Numbered from the stretch's first letter, positions 21,695 through 34,459 are shown. The stretch: 34,459 nt of DNA from Brachionus koreanus (GCA_016987375.1 PJRA01000417.1:5434-39892); one strand, 5' to 3'. The notes: generated from the letters alone by a model not told the origin. Made by a program: numbers and translations.

Positions 21695-24028
21695 GCGAGT
21701 TCACATGCTCTCAAATAGTTTTTTTAAAATTCGAATTACGATTTTCCGTGACCTGGTGATCTGGCTATAAAAAACTAATGCATTTTTAGTTAATTTATTT
21801 CGAGTATGATTTTACTTCTAAAGGAAACATTCCTATTTGTTTTTTAAATTTATTGCGAGATTAGAATTGACTTTTAAATTATTAACAGGAGTTATTTTCT
21901 TAATAAAAAATTATTTGTGTTAAATTTGTTTTTTATTTTAATTATAAAAATCTACTTCAGTTTAGATAATTTCAAAACTAAAAACTATTTGGAATGTTTG
22001 AAATATTTTATTAAAAAAGAGATAAAGCAGTCTTTTTTTGATTAGAAAATGCCTCAGTATCATAAAATTTAGATATTTAAAATAAACTGGATAACTTCAA
22101 TATTTAATGTTTAAATTGTTAATGGTATTTTGCCAAAATTGGCCCCAATCTAAAGAAACTAGTCTCATAAAATACTTAGGATTCGTTATATTGTATTAGG
22201 TTGAGTTAAAAAATTTTGCGTTTTTAAAAAGGTTGGATAGTTTAGATTTTAAAATTCGTGAAAAAAGGACTTTAAAGTTAAAACATAAAATAAAGATAAA
22301 TTTTTCATTCTTCGACAAGAAAGATAAAAGAATAATATTTTTATTAACTGACATTTAACTTTATACTCAATCAATTAATTTAATTTAAAATTGAAACCTA
22401 ATTTTTGATTACCTAATTTATATAATAAAAATTTGTATAAAAAAAGGTATAAAAATTTGAAATATCTAGCTTATTACTTATTAAACTAAAAACTAAGTTT
22501 TTCACGTTTTGATGCCAAAAGTTACTTAAATATTCTAGAAACCAAACCGTGGAAAGCTTCGATAAAAAATTACTTCAGTTAATTCAGTTTGTATTATTGG
22601 CATAAATAGGGAAAATTGGAAACTTAGCAGACGCATTTGCTGGTTTTGGTTAAAAAATTTTTATTGTTATCACATGATCACTTGATCAAATAGATTTATC
22701 TTTTATTTTCTAGTGTTTTTTTTTGATAAATGATAAATTCTAACAATATTAGACTGGGTATTTCATTGAAGAATAAACCAAAAAAAGGAGAGAAAAAATA
22801 ATTAGACCTTGCTTACAATATTAACCGTCTGAATGTGTCCAATTGACTGAAGATAAAATACAAGAATCAGATGATGAATCTAGTGATAAAGAGTTAGAAA
22901 TCCATTCAAAAAAAGCGAAATTCACCCAAAATACTGAGACTGTTAGTAAATTATGTGTTAATTGCAACGCTTTAATGAAAAAGAATAAAGGTTATGATGT
23001 ATTAGGAGTTGTTGTTTTAACATACTGATAAAACTATTCAACAGACAATACTTTTCAGTATACCAATTTTTAATCACCACATTCTTGCATTTTAACATAC
23101 AAAAAACTTTAAAAACATACTAAAATCATTTTAGCACATTTAAAAATAAAATATAATTGAGAAAAATATTATAAATTTAAAAAAAAAATGAAGAAGAAAA
23201 GAAGAAAACTTAGAAAAAAGATATCAGTTTATAAGACAGACCGAACATACCAAAAACGCAAAAAATATAAAAAAGATTAAACGACGAGAATGAAGACCTA
23301 GAAGATAACTCAACTAAAATTAAGCAAATGCAAACAATTCGCTTCATTGAAAAATGCGTATATACATTTATTTTATTTCTTTTTTTTTTTTAATAAATGT
23401 AATTAATTTTTTTATAAATGTTTACAAAAAAATTTAGGTCTATTTTTTTTCTGAAAACATATATTTTGTTTAATTTAATTATGTTTTGTTTGATTTAATA
23501 AATTTATCATTGTTTGAATAAATTTTTTATTTGAAAACGTTTATTCTCACTCAAGTTATCTGAAAATAACTAAAAAAATGTAAACTCTATATAACTTTGA
23601 CTTTTGTAAAAAAATACTCAAAAAAAAAAAAATAAAAAAAGGATTAACACATTATTAAGAGATTAATTATTTAGAACATTTGTTACATTTCCAAATTGAA
23701 TTTGAGTAAAAATAAAAAAAAATGTACAGGTAAGGCAATAAAAAATAATTATTCTCACTTATTTTGAGTGAAAATATATTCACTCTTTATATTTATTGTC
23801 ATATCTTGTGCTTTGAAACACACTCCTTGTCTTTCCTCATACTTCTCGTTATAGATACTGATTGAGAAGTATTTATACTAATACTTTGAAACGCTTGAAT
23901 TTCCTTCAAAAGCTTCAAAGAAACTTAACCATGCAGTATTTGTTTACAACTTCTAAAAATAGGATTTTTTAAAAATAAATTGTGTCAAGTAGAATAAAAA
24001 GAAATTTTGGAATACAATGAAAATATGT
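21695..24028. other. Intergenic region with degraded coding-like islands
   Basis: Follows the neuregulin-like stop codon; AATAAA at 21902-21907 may be its polyadenylation signal. Between about 22825 and 23030 a 67-codon open stretch without a clear start has an acidic DDESSDKELE run and CVNCNALMKK, a possible zinc-knuckle Cys pair. Between about 23188 and 23350 basic and acidic short frames occur (KKRRKLRKK; LNDENEDLEDNSTKIKQ). These look like remnants of a coding sequence, perhaps a transposon, but cannot be assigned. Nothing else was seen. Confidence 0.35.
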
Positions 24029-24034
24029 TTTATT
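24029..24034 (-). terminator. Candidate polyadenylation signal for the polycystin-1-like gene
   Basis: AATAAA on the minus strand about 60 bases past the stop codon at 24092. Confidence 0.45.
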
Positions 24035-24091
24035 ATTGTTTTTTTAAAAAATTAATAGTTTTCTTCTAAAAAGTTTGTTAAAATTCTTCAC

Positions 24092-27000
24092 TTAATGGTC
24101 ATTTGATTTTGATTCTGATAAGCTCTTTAAAAAAAATGTATAATTATTTCAAACGTAAAAAAAAGTTTCTTACCTTAGATATGAAATTTAGAATTTCGTC
24201 AATTTTTTTCACTAATTTTTGATGATTTTCCACATAATCATTGCTAGAGACATTACTTAGGTCACTTTTCTGTCCTGATCCAAAAAATCTACCCAATTGT
24301 TCCATAAAATAGTCAACTATTTCAATTTCATTTTCTTTTGCCTCTATGTCTTGTCTAACTTCTTCAAATGCATCGCAAACAATTGAAATAAACAAATTAA
24401 GCAGAATAAGCACAATGATAATATTGTAGACCGAAAAGATCAAAGGTCCCATATATTCACTCTCTCTAATTATTGAAGAGCTGTCGAATTTGCCAAGCAT
24501 TATTTGGAAAGAAGTGGTCGCAGTGCTGAACAATGTGTAGTAGGACCAAAGCTTCTCATAATAGAACAAATAAATGAGCTGAACAAATGCGAACCAAATC
24601 ACCAAAAATACAAGCGAAAAGCCTAAGAGCTTTTTGATTGAAAACTTTAAAGTGTTGGCAATGGCATAAATTTTATTATTGAATCTGAATAGCTTTAGAA
24701 ACTTGAGTGTGCCAAATGTAGCTGATAAAGCAACAAAAATTGTCAACATTTGATCCCAATAGTTTAATCTTTGCAAGTTGAGATAGCCGTAGCCTTTTGT
24801 TTTTTTGAAAAAGTCCAATATCTCATACGCCTTGGTCAATCGATAGATGAATATGCCAAATGCTGTCCAAGAACAAATAATCAATGCCCATTCAATATAG
24901 TTCCAAAATTGTGCAAGATAACTTTTCATGCCGCCTTTAATTATAATTATAATTTGTTTGATCATAAAAAACGTAATAAAAAGCATGTAAAGTGCGTTCA
25001 AAATAAGCCTAAGAACATAGCTATTTGATTTAATTTCATTGAATATGTTCAATGGATCAAATCTTGCTGTGGTCAAAATGTTTCCACTTGGCAAGATTTC
25101 GACCAAAATCGAAGCGGCCACAATCAAATTAAGATTTGGATTGTAGGCCGAAAATTCAACAATTACAGCTCTTGTTTGTCTGTCAATCCAGTTCATTTGT
25201 TGCAATTGGGAAATGTTTCCTCTAAGAAATTGACGCCGACCTCTCAGCTCATAAACATATCCGCCACCTAAATAAGAATTGTAGGCTCCAAATAGCGGAA
25301 ATGTTTCCAATGAGCTTGAGTCTCGGTACTGAAATGCCTGGTATATTTCTTGTGCTCCGTGTTCAGGTTTGAAGCTCTCATTATAACTAGACCATTTAAA
25401 GCCAAAATTTTTGTCTTCATAGTTGATTACGTTCAAGTCGTCATTGCAGAAAGAAATTTGTGACTTAAATTGATTGTTAACGTCACAAGAGTCTTAAAAA
25501 AAGTTAATTTTAAAAATTATAGATTTTTGGTTGACTAAAGCAAAATATGTTTTAATAATTTTGAAAAAAAAAATCTAGTGAAAATAATTTTTAAATAAAA
25601 AATTTTAAAGAGATAATATTTATGCTAAATAAACGATAATTAAAAATTTTTTAAATTTTATTTTATCACAACACTTTTGAGAGATTTCACTTTTCAGAAT
25701 TAGGCCATCTTGGATACCTTTAGCATTAATTCATAGCTTTTCTTTGATGCTTATCTGAATATGATATATTTTGATTAGCTTATTTTTAAGAGAAATAAAA
25801 CAACAACGATAAAAACTGACTCAACTCATTATTTCTAGATTAAAAGCTATTCTAGAAAAACACTTAAATTTTACTTGAATACTTTAAAAAATTAATTTTT
25901 AAATCGTATGAGATCAAAATAATCTTCAAGAACATCTCGGGTTAGATCATTATTAATATTTAATTTTTTAAATTATTATAATCCATTTAGAAATTAAAAT
26001 ACTATCTAACAAACATAAAGACATCTATAAAATAATGGATATCATTTTAAAATATTGCTGGAATGCATTTTAAGCTCTTCAAAAGCCAACTAAATACTAT
26101 GAAAACTCAAACAAGAATTTTAATAATAAAAAAAACACCAATACGAAACATCTCATAATTACTGATATAAATTAAAGAGATAAGGAAACTAAAGTAGATT
26201 TTAACATATTTTTAATAATTAGAAAATTAATCAACTCGTTTATTTATCAAATCATAGTTTAAATAAAAAGATTACTTTTTTTAACTCTAACTTGACGAAA
26301 AGTAGCATAGCCAAGCATTCTTGATATTTTGTCATTTAAAAATCCAGCCAAATGATGAGGTGGATCTGAATTGTACCAATTTCCTGCTCGTAAACCCAAA
26401 GTCAATTTTTCCATAGACCATGACCAAAATTCATCTATATTTTTGAACTTTGAAAAATAAAAAAAAATATTTAGAAATTATTAATATTTTATTTTATCAC
26501 CCAAGCAGGTGTTTTTGAATAAAAAATAAATAAAAGCAATTTTGTGTAAAATTTTTTTTATTACTTTTGGCTCAAAAGTTTTTTTAATCATATTTTGATA
26601 CTGATATGATTGTGATCCATTGTTAGTGTAGCATACTGAAAACATTATGCACAAAAATACAAAATAAATAAAAATTTCTCTCAAAGCATCCCAAACTTTG
26701 ACTTGCTTAAGCCTCTGTTTTCTAGCCGCTTCGAGTTCTGCATCTTGCAAAATTTTTAGTTCAGTCGAATTGGCATATTTGCTCATCTTTTGATCGCTTT
26801 GGCTTTTAAATTTAGAATAGTCGTACATTTTGTTCATTGATTCTCCCTTGTCATCCGGATCAAGCTCGTTATCTAGGCTCTCGTCATATTTTCTAAATAC
26901 AATAACGAAAAAGAATGCCACAAGAACAGTCTATTTTAAATTAGAATAAGAATTTTTTACAAAAATTTTAGAAAAAAAAGCTAACTTGAATTGGTTGAGT

Positions 27001-30000
27001 CAATAAAATGGATGTTAAGAATGAAAATAGCAAGGATGTTACCCATTTTTTAACTTTTTCGTCACCAAACTCAATACCCTTGATCACAACAAAAAATAAA
27101 CTCACTCCAGCAAAACAAAAAGATAGTATGTAGGCAATTATTTTGGTCCACCATGGAAAAAGAAGTCTTCTTTTGGGTTTTTTAACAGCGTATTTCCTCT
27201 GCATGTATTTTTCAGTTTCTTGGTCTCTAAATGGCGCTTCCACTGGTGTTGATATTTCATTTCTAATGTCAGTAAGTCCAAGACTAAAGATAATAAATTT
27301 ATTAATTTATTAACTGCATTATTTTTTAGAATAATTTTATTTTTTCACTATATCTAATTTTTTTTAATTTTATCTAAAAAATAAGCTTTCAGAAAATATT
27401 GCTTGAAAATATGAAAACTAATTATAAAACTTTTATTAAAAATAAAATTTAACAAAACTTAAATGGCTAATGAATAATGTTAAAAATTTTTTTAATTTCT
27501 TAATACATGTTATTTTTAGTTTATTATTAAGAATATTCTTTAAAATTAGGCCTGTTAGACCGACTTGAATTTTAGAACCGGATCGATATTCAATAAATTA
27601 GATATCAAATAGCATGGTTTTTAATATGATCCATCAAATAACTAAAAAAATTTAAAAAAATTTATAATTATTTAAAAAAAAAGACTACAAAAAAGAACTG
27701 ATTTTTTTACAAACACTTTTTTTTATTTAACTTGAATTTTTTTCAATAAAATTTTTATTTAATAAATCAATAATTTTAAAATTTTTTTTTTTATTTTTTG
27801 AGAAATTTTTCCATAGATTGTTGGATAGTGCTATTGATATCTTTATCCGCTATTCATTTGAAATTATTTTCCGCCGAAAAAATTCAAATGAATAGAAATA
27901 AAATAACTTCAAATGAATATACCCAAAACTTTTTTTAACCGAACCGTTCTATCAGGTCTATTAAAATTTTTAGATATTTGAAGTTTACGTTTCACCTTTC
28001 AATAAATTTTTTCAAAAAAATATTTATTGGTATTTTCAGCTTTAAAACTAAATGCTGGATTATATTTTTAAGCTGCAAAAATTTCATAGCATCTAAGATA
28101 ATTTAAGGAAAGGCGCATTTTTCAATACATGTCCATTTGAAATTAAGAATATATTTTCTAGAAAAAAATCATTTTTTATTTTTATAAAGCCGGAAAGACA
28201 TAAAGGTAAAAAAAAATTTTGCAAATATTGCAATTAATTTTGATCGGTGATAAAAATTTTCACGCACTAAAAATGACTTGTCTATGCTACTAAATAACTA
28301 CTACTAATAAACTAATTTTTTTTAATTAGGAGTTTATTTTGAATGTTTTTGATCTCTAACAAAATTACTTAAAGTCAAATTAATTTAAATTTTTACCTTG
28401 TTTCTGTTCTTTGCTGGCTTTTTTTTGATTTTTCTTCGAGTATTTTTTTTATCTGTGAATGTTTAGTCTTTCTAGCTCTTGAACGTCTGAACAATTGAAT
28501 CAACAGAAAACAAGGTGGAAAAGTGATCAAATTGGTAATAATACCAATGCCGATTTGTTGTGTTGTCATTCTAAATGGACCAATATCGATTCCTCCGGTA
28601 GTTGGACCTGAATCCATTTCATAGTACAAAATGTTCATTAGCATTGTAATGCTCAATAGGACAAAGCAGCATGTTATTCGGTCCAAACGAGTGAATGCGC
28701 TTTGAACTGGCCTTGCAAATACTGAAAACCATAAATGACTGTCTCTCATGTTTTGCTTAGCTTGTTTCTTAATTAAATATTTAATTTGAGTTTTTTGCTT
28801 TTCGCCAGCAATTGGCAATATTCGGTCAATGAGGCCATCGCCTTTTTCCACTGCCAACCACTTTTCACACAAAAAGTAGTGCTTTTCTCTAGTCTGCACA
28901 TCATGTATTATCACAAACTTCAAGTGCCACGAAGCCATATTACCTTTGCCTGTATTATCATGCCATATTCTCAGATAATTTAAATTACCCAAGGGCGCAT
29001 TGACTCCCATAAGAAACGAGTCGATTCCGCCTCTTCTGAACACTTTTCTCTTCTTGTCCATCAAATGTCTAGGCTCTGTTTCAGCCTCATCTCCACTAAG
29101 AATCATGCTCACTTTGGAATCAGTTGCCGCATTTTGTCTACTACCAGTAAACACAATCACTTCATAGAAATAATTGTTTGTTGAATATTTATCTTGGAGT
29201 ATAGTAAGACCAGCTTTTTTTTTATCGCGTCTATCATTCACATAAGCCCAAACTCCACTAATCACATAAAGTGCCACCATGGCTATGACTGTAGAATAAA
29301 TGACCGGATTTTCCAAAAAGCCAGCATTGGCGAACACATAATCGAAGTTAATTTTGGACGGCAAAACTACCAGCCCACCAGCAAATTGAGTCAAATGATT
29401 TGATTGACAATGAGCCATCCATATTGTGGTATCAGACAAAATTTCCATTCCATCTGATCTCCATTTACCTGACAATATGTCCAGATAGTAACAGCCCGAT
29501 GTGTAAACACGAATTGAAAAATCATAGTTGAACAATTGAGAATTGTTGGTGAGAGTTGGCGGCTCTTTAAGAGAATTATTGGGACAATGGGAATCAAGCT
29601 CATGTTGAGTCAGCTCTCTTATTGCGTAGCCAGCAAAACCTTTGCGACCATTTACATGGCTGATATTCATAAAAAATAAAAATTGTAAATATTGTGTTTG
29701 ATTTTGAGAAACATTTTTGGCATTTTGTGGACAAAGTATTTGCCAATTGTCATAGATTTTATGTGTTGAATTCAAAATAGGAGTAAGGCCAAATCTGATT
29801 AAAATCAAGTATCCAATTTTGTTTGCTTGATCCAAGTCTGCTTCGGGTCTTATTTCCAAGTGAATGGATGCATTGTTGGACTCAATTTGAAAACTATTTG
29901 GAAGAAGTTGACCCGATAATGATAAGTTAGTTGTGTTAACATACTGAAAAGGAAAGTCGGGCAAATTACGCTCTCTGGGTATCCATACATCAATTGGTTT

Positions 30001-33000
30001 TTTTGATTTGGTTATAGTTACTTCGTTGCCATCTTCGTCAAAAAAAGACAAGCCCAGTGATGTTGAAAGACCAATTTTGGTCTCATTTTTGCCGTTGTGA
30101 CCACTTGATGGAGCTGAAAATAAGCTGCCTTGGACAGTTATAATTTTGTTGTGGCAGTTTTTTTCATCATCTGGATTGAATCGGTCAGATGAAGTGTCCA
30201 TTGTTTTACCTTGTAAATCACAGAAAGAAGGTACTTTAATTTCAGATTGATGTACTTTCAAATTTGATTTCAAACTAGAGGCTCTTAGTTTTTCAACCTT
30301 AAGACCCAAATTTGAAGTAAGAACTTCAATTGTTTCCCCTTCTGGTGAATGTTGTGATAAAATGTTGCTCATTAGGTCTATAACACTTGAGGATTTCTGT
30401 GATTTGTCAACAGAGTCAAACTTTTGACGTTGTATGTTCATATTTTTGTTCATTTGTTCCTGAGATATTTCTGTTCCATCATCGCCCATAAAATTTTCTT
30501 TAAAAAAAAAAACAGATCAATTTTATTTTTTAAAATAGCTTTTATTTTGTTAATTATTTTAAAAAAATCTAATCAAAAAAATGTTAGCCTTTTAACTATG
30601 TTTTTTTAAAAAAAAAAAGAGTCAAAAATATTTTAATAATTTGGATAATTGATTAGAAATGTAATTAAGTCATAATTACTTGGTTGAGTCCAAAAATTTT
30701 CCAGATCTGTGTCATAGTAATCTGGTAAAGTGACAGCTCGTTCAAAGTCTTTTTTCAAATTGTTGCCACGATCGTTCAACGTAGTACTCAAGCCCTTCAA
30801 TTGATTTAAATTTTATTCAAAAATATTTTTTTTTGAAAAAACCTAAATATTTTCATTGTTTAAAAAATCATTATCATTAATTAAAAATAAGTTTTTTTCT
30901 TTTCTAATGTTAATTATTAATAAATTTTTTTTCAAAAATTGATTTTTTTTAGAAATCTCAAATTAAAAAATAATTTAATTTAGTTTGAAAATCAAAAATT
31001 CAACCTAAAAATTGAATATAAAATTTCATTTTTTTTGTTGAAATTTGGAAAATTAATTGAAAATTTAAATTTTTAGGATTTAATCTAAACTTTTAAATGG
31101 TATAATTTAATTTACTGTTAAAGTATTTCCTAATGTGTTTGCAATTCCAAAAACGGATTGTTTCAAGTCTTCCACTGCCGTTTTACCAGACATCGACTTG
31201 AGACCCAAAGCAAGGCGTATACATTGATTGGTGACAGCATCTCCCAAATTTCTAGTTATTTCATCTGTTTGACTCGTTAGCTCTTTTAGCATTGATGCCT
31301 GAGACTTAACGCTACTTACATCCGATATACTCAAATTGTTAATAAAGTTTGCTATATAATCTCTTAAATCAGCTCTTTCATTGCGGTTTTCTTCAAATTT
31401 TTGCTCATCTACATTGCTCTTAAAATTTTGGAATAAAATTAAAAAAATTTTTTTTTTATTTTTTTCCAAAATTGTTTATTTTTCAATAAATTATTTTATT
31501 TTAGATAAAGAATAAATTTAGAGAAAATAACTTACTGATTCAATACCAGAAAAAGAACTTTCAGGTCCGTAAGATGTGGTCAAAACTTTACTCGAATTTG
31601 ATGAATCACTCAAAGATTTTTTGTCCGAAAGACTCATGACATTAATGAATGAAGTAAGACCGATTATTGATTCAACACTGCTTTTAGAATCCCCATTGTT
31701 CAAATTGTCTAACAAATTTGGACTAAGCAAGTTGGAATAAGAGACAAAAGAAGTTAGATTTGGCTTGACAGTTATTTCGTTGGGTATTTGATAGATAACA
31801 AAGCCGTCTTCATTGTCATAAATTTGAACTTCAATTGACAATTTATATGAATTGTATGGAGCTCCTTGAGGCAATTTGGTCACTAATTTTCCGTCCACAG
31901 TTGATGCCAAGCTAATTTTCACTGGTTCATTCAAATACACAACTTTATTTTTCAATTAATAGAAATTTTTATTAAAAAAAAAACAAAAAAAATATTGAAA
32001 TTTTATTAAACCTGAAAATAAGTATTTTTTTATGTAGCCATCATCGTCGGCCCAGTTCATGCACTCAATAGTAAATTCAGTCTCTGCCGAATATCCTTCC
32101 GTATGGCTTATCTGGCATGATCCATGCTTGGGCATTTGATTTACTTGGACAATTAGAGATGATTTGCCAGTTGTTAGTCCACTTGATTGTGATACAGTAC
32201 TAAGTGTAAACTCTACTTTCCATCTGAATGTCAATGGATTTGATTCAAACAGCGATTTCAATATGGTCAATTCACGTGTATTCACATCTTAAATTTAAAC
32301 AAAAAATTTATTCAAAATAAAACATCTTTTATCAACTAGATTTATTTTAGAATTTTTAATTTTGGGTCAAGTTGTTGATTTGAATTCAAAACATAAATTG
32401 AATCATGTTAATAAATGAATTGCTCTTTTTGACTTAAATAAATTTAAAAAAATTTTTTTTTTTTTTTTAAATTTTTTATACTTATTTATAAACAGATATT
32501 AAATAAATTTAAATAAACTAAGTATGGATCTTTTGAGTCATGGGTAAAAGTTTGTAGTTGATTGACCTTGAAGCTTTTCAAAAAAAAAATATTTACTTCG
32601 CAAATGAGTGTAATTATAGTAGGGGACCCATTTTTCTTCAATATCATCATCCGAGGCTGTGAAATTCCAGTATTTGTATATTCTGTATTGATATTCAATG
32701 CTAGTTATGTTGTTTTGGAATGAACAACCCTGATGACATGAACTAACTAGTAAGAGCTGGGTATTCGGATTGATTTTTACTTTGTCTTTGAAAGACCAAC
32801 ATGAATCGAAAAATTTGCATCTATTCAAAATAAAGCCAAGTTAAAATTTAAGTAATACTTGAAAATTTTATTAAAATGGAAAAACCAAAATACAAGTAAA
32901 ATTCTGCCTAAAAAATTTTTAAGAAAATAATCCACAATTTATTAAAAATTACAATAATCATTGCAAATTGGGCTTTTTTTTTAAACTTTGAATAAAACTC

Positions 33001-34459
33001 TTTAAAATAAATTTTAACTTACAAATTTATATAAGAGACCAAGAAAAGTTTAAAAAATTTAAAATTTTATGCAATTCAATCGAGTTTGCATTGTTTTCCC
33101 TTTTTTTTATTAAAAAAAAATTTGTTTTTTTTTTTAATTTTAATTAAGATGACTGTCGCATTTTTAAGAAAAAATTAAAAATGTAATCTTAAATGCTTTT
33201 GGTGGATAAATAAATGAAAATACACATCAGCTTTATTCTTTTAGTTTAGAAAATAAATGTAAAATAATTTCATTCAACTCACCTAATACTAATAATGGGC
33301 ACAAAATTAAAGTTCAAAATTTCAATTCGAATTTTTGAACTATACTCATAGCCAAGATTATTTGTTTTGATCAATATTTCATATTTTCTATTTTTAACAT
33401 AGTCCAAGCCTTTTGCTTTAATGGTCATAATTTTCCCACTCGAATCAAATTCAAAGTTTTCAGCTGATTTAAAACAAGATTTTGAATTGTTGTAAATCAG
33501 TGACTTGATTTCTTGATCAGTTTTATACTTGTTCTTAATGGTAAGTAAATCAGTCATTTGAGTGGCTCCAAGACGAGCATAATCAAGTTCAATTTCATTC
33601 TCAATCAGCTTACAGTAATAGTCGAAATTCAATGAGCTCATTTTTGTCTTACCGTCCAAGTCAACTGAATACATCAATGGATTAAACACAATAGCTTGGT
33701 TAAAACCTCGCGCAATTTCATAGATACCATCTCCAAATTGGCCCACTAACGATGAAACAACAATGCCTGAGGGAACTATGTCCACATATGTCTCAGACTG
33801 ACTTGTGTATATTGAATCAAAAAGCATGCTTACTCGGTAAGTTATTTTGTAAAGACCCAGTGTCAGTGTGTTTGGCTGAATGACCAATTCTGCATAATTA
33901 ACTGTAGGATTATCAATCAAATCCACTACTTGGCCAACTAGACCTGTTGTTTTATCAACTCGATATATTTTCCATTCTTTGATATTTCTGCTGTTGGCAC
34001 TACAATTTACTCTAGTATTCGAAATGAGTGCTAGAAGATGGGATATTTTATGAATTTTTGGTTTGTAGAATTCTGTTGCTTTGTTTATAATGTTAACATA
34101 TGGCAATTCACACTGACCCAGACTAGGAACCACTGTAATGTATTCAGATAATTTCAAAGATTGGAGCTGATTTTTAATGTAAATATTTATTTTCACGAGG
34201 CCTGTTTTTGAGAATTTTGCTGTGAATGTCCATAAACCAGACACTGATAAATCATAGGCTTGTATGTATTTGAAAGAAGAAAATAAACTTGTACATGTTG
34301 AAGCGTGACCAAATGATCCTATTGAATATTTGATTCCATAACTAATGTATTCAACAGCTGAACATGATGGAAAGCCCATTGATTTGTAGCTGATTGTAAA
34401 TTGATGGTTGTTGTTTACCAAAATTGCTGATTGAGGTTTTTCAAAAGTAAGATCACGAA
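24092..34459 (-). CDS. Polycystin-1-like receptor-channel (REJ, GAIN/GPS, PLAT, 11 TM), 5' end outside window
   Basis: Twelve exons (5' to 3': 34459-33283, 32820-32597, 32287-32012, 31942-31536, 31418-31116, 30794-30680, 30497-28397, 27283-26986, 26930-26565, 26447-26276, 25492-24174, 24124-24092) join in phase to a 2262-residue C-terminal portion; the frame is open at the right edge. Residues 1 to ~800 match the receptor-for-egg-jelly (REJ) region. A GAIN region follows, ending in the GPS at about residue 1200 (CQSNHLTQF, 29386-29400), with the HL|T cleavage triad intact. After a first TM comes the PLAT/LH2 domain (YEVIVFTGSRQNAATDSKVSMIL ... FRRGGIDSFLM ... LRIWHDNTGKG ... WHLKFVIIHD), then TMs 2-6, the polycystin domain (FWSWSMEKL, WYNSDPPHHLAGF, ATFRQVRVKKNSCDV) and channel segments with pore FQIMLGKFD and a final helix LILLNLFISIVCDAFEEV. 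The cytosolic tail is short, without the long coiled coil of vertebrate PKD1. Family members act in cilia as mechanosensory or gamete receptors. PKD1, PKD1L2 and PKDREJ orthology cannot be separated here. Confidence 0.93.
25493..26275 (-). other. 783-base polycystin intron, no feature seen
   Basis: AT-rich; GTAATC donor at 26275 and TTTTTAAG acceptor at 25493. No repeat or antisense gene recognised. The other introns over 300 bases of this gene (30795-31115, 32288-32596, 32821-33282) are likewise empty. Confidence 0.5.
27547..27960. mobile_element. Small non-autonomous TIR element (MITE-like) in a polycystin intron
   Basis: The left end TAGGCCTGTTAGACCG (27547) and the reverse complement of the right end, TAGACCTGATAGAACG (27960), match at 13 of 16 positions. 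TTAAAAT directly flanks both ends (27540-27546 and 27961-27967), a 7-base target-site duplication flush with the repeats. The interior (about 414 bases in all) has no coding capacity and holds an internal hairpin. It lies within the 1113-base intron between exons 27283-26986 and 30497-28397. Superfamily is uncertain; duplication length is closest to hAT. Confidence 0.5.
27850..27919. repeat. Inverted-repeat cluster inside the MITE-like element
   Basis: CTATTCATTTGAA at 27850-27862 is perfectly inverted at 27883-27895, and a third, partly inverted copy TTCAAATGAATA lies at 27908-27919 with matching flanking TTATTTT/AAATAA. The perfect arms are 13 bases with a 20-base loop. Confidence 0.7.

Noticed and set aside
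22194..22240. TA followed by TTAGGTTGAG...TTGCG, resembling a mariner terminal repeat
   Set aside because: No inverted partner and no transposase remnant were found downstream; the match is short and partly A/T runs.
26481..26564. Continuation of the polycystin frame past residue ...FEPK
   Set aside because: This is intron read-through; splicing at 26565/26447 gives the conserved polycystin-domain sequence FKNIDEFWSWS instead.
28060..28100. CATAGCATCT near 28090 inverted relative to AGATGCTATG near 20860, as a possible dispersed repeat
   Set aside because: Only about ten bases match and the flanks do not, so a shared repeat family is not supported.
1..34459. tRNA, rRNA, CRISPR arrays or viral insertions
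   Set aside because: No tRNA-like T-loop with matching arms, no rRNA core, no spaced direct repeats and no viral gene were recognised on either strand.

Overview
This is a eukaryotic (animal) genomic window. It is extremely AT-rich, genes are split by mostly short introns with GT...AG borders, and the recognisable proteins are metazoan: a core-2/I-branching type glycosyltransferase, the nucleoporin Nup85, a neuregulin-like Ig+EGF growth factor and a polycystin-1-like REJ/GPS/PLAT/channel protein. Base composition, compact introns and the transposon types fit a small AT-rich invertebrate; a monogonont rotifer such as Brachionus is my best guess, but the sequence does not prove it. No prokaryotic operon, CRISPR array, rRNA or tRNA was seen.

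Layout. 1-6.1 kb is a dense plus-strand gene cluster: an unrecognised 182-residue protein with a mitochondrial-type N-terminus (991-1539), a GT14 glycosyltransferase of 3 exons (1943-3441) and Nup85 of 9 exons (3722-6080, including one GC-AG intron). 6.6-8.6 kb is a nested transposon graveyard: a non-LTR retrotransposon C-terminal remnant, then a second LINE reverse-transcriptase remnant interrupted by a Tigger/pogo-like DNA element with perfect 23-bp terminal inverted repeats and a transposase tail ending in a PCNA-binding motif. 9.5-9.7 kb on the minus strand holds a small single-exon gene for a 66-residue CRIB protein that resembles the CDC42 small effectors. 9.8-18.2 kb is mostly featureless AT-rich DNA with a few weak exon candidates. 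18.2-21.7 kb is the neuregulin-like gene (4 exons, plus strand). 21.7-24.0 kb is intergenic with degraded coding-like islands. 24.1-34.5 kb is the minus-strand polycystin-1-like gene: 12 exons were joined here, its 5' end lies beyond the right edge, and one intron carries a small TIR element with a target-site duplication.

I joined exons by hand, keeping phase across every junction and checking that the protein reads on through the known family motifs. The genes look functionally independent (glycosylation, nuclear pore, ErbB-type signalling, mechanosensory/channel type receptor), as expected for a eukaryotic chromosome. I found no convincing new multi-gene system. The most interesting items are the neuregulin-like gene with an intron in the EGF third-loop position, the tiny CRIB gene, the Tigger tail with its PCNA-interacting motif broken by a short tandem duplication, and the intronic TIR element.
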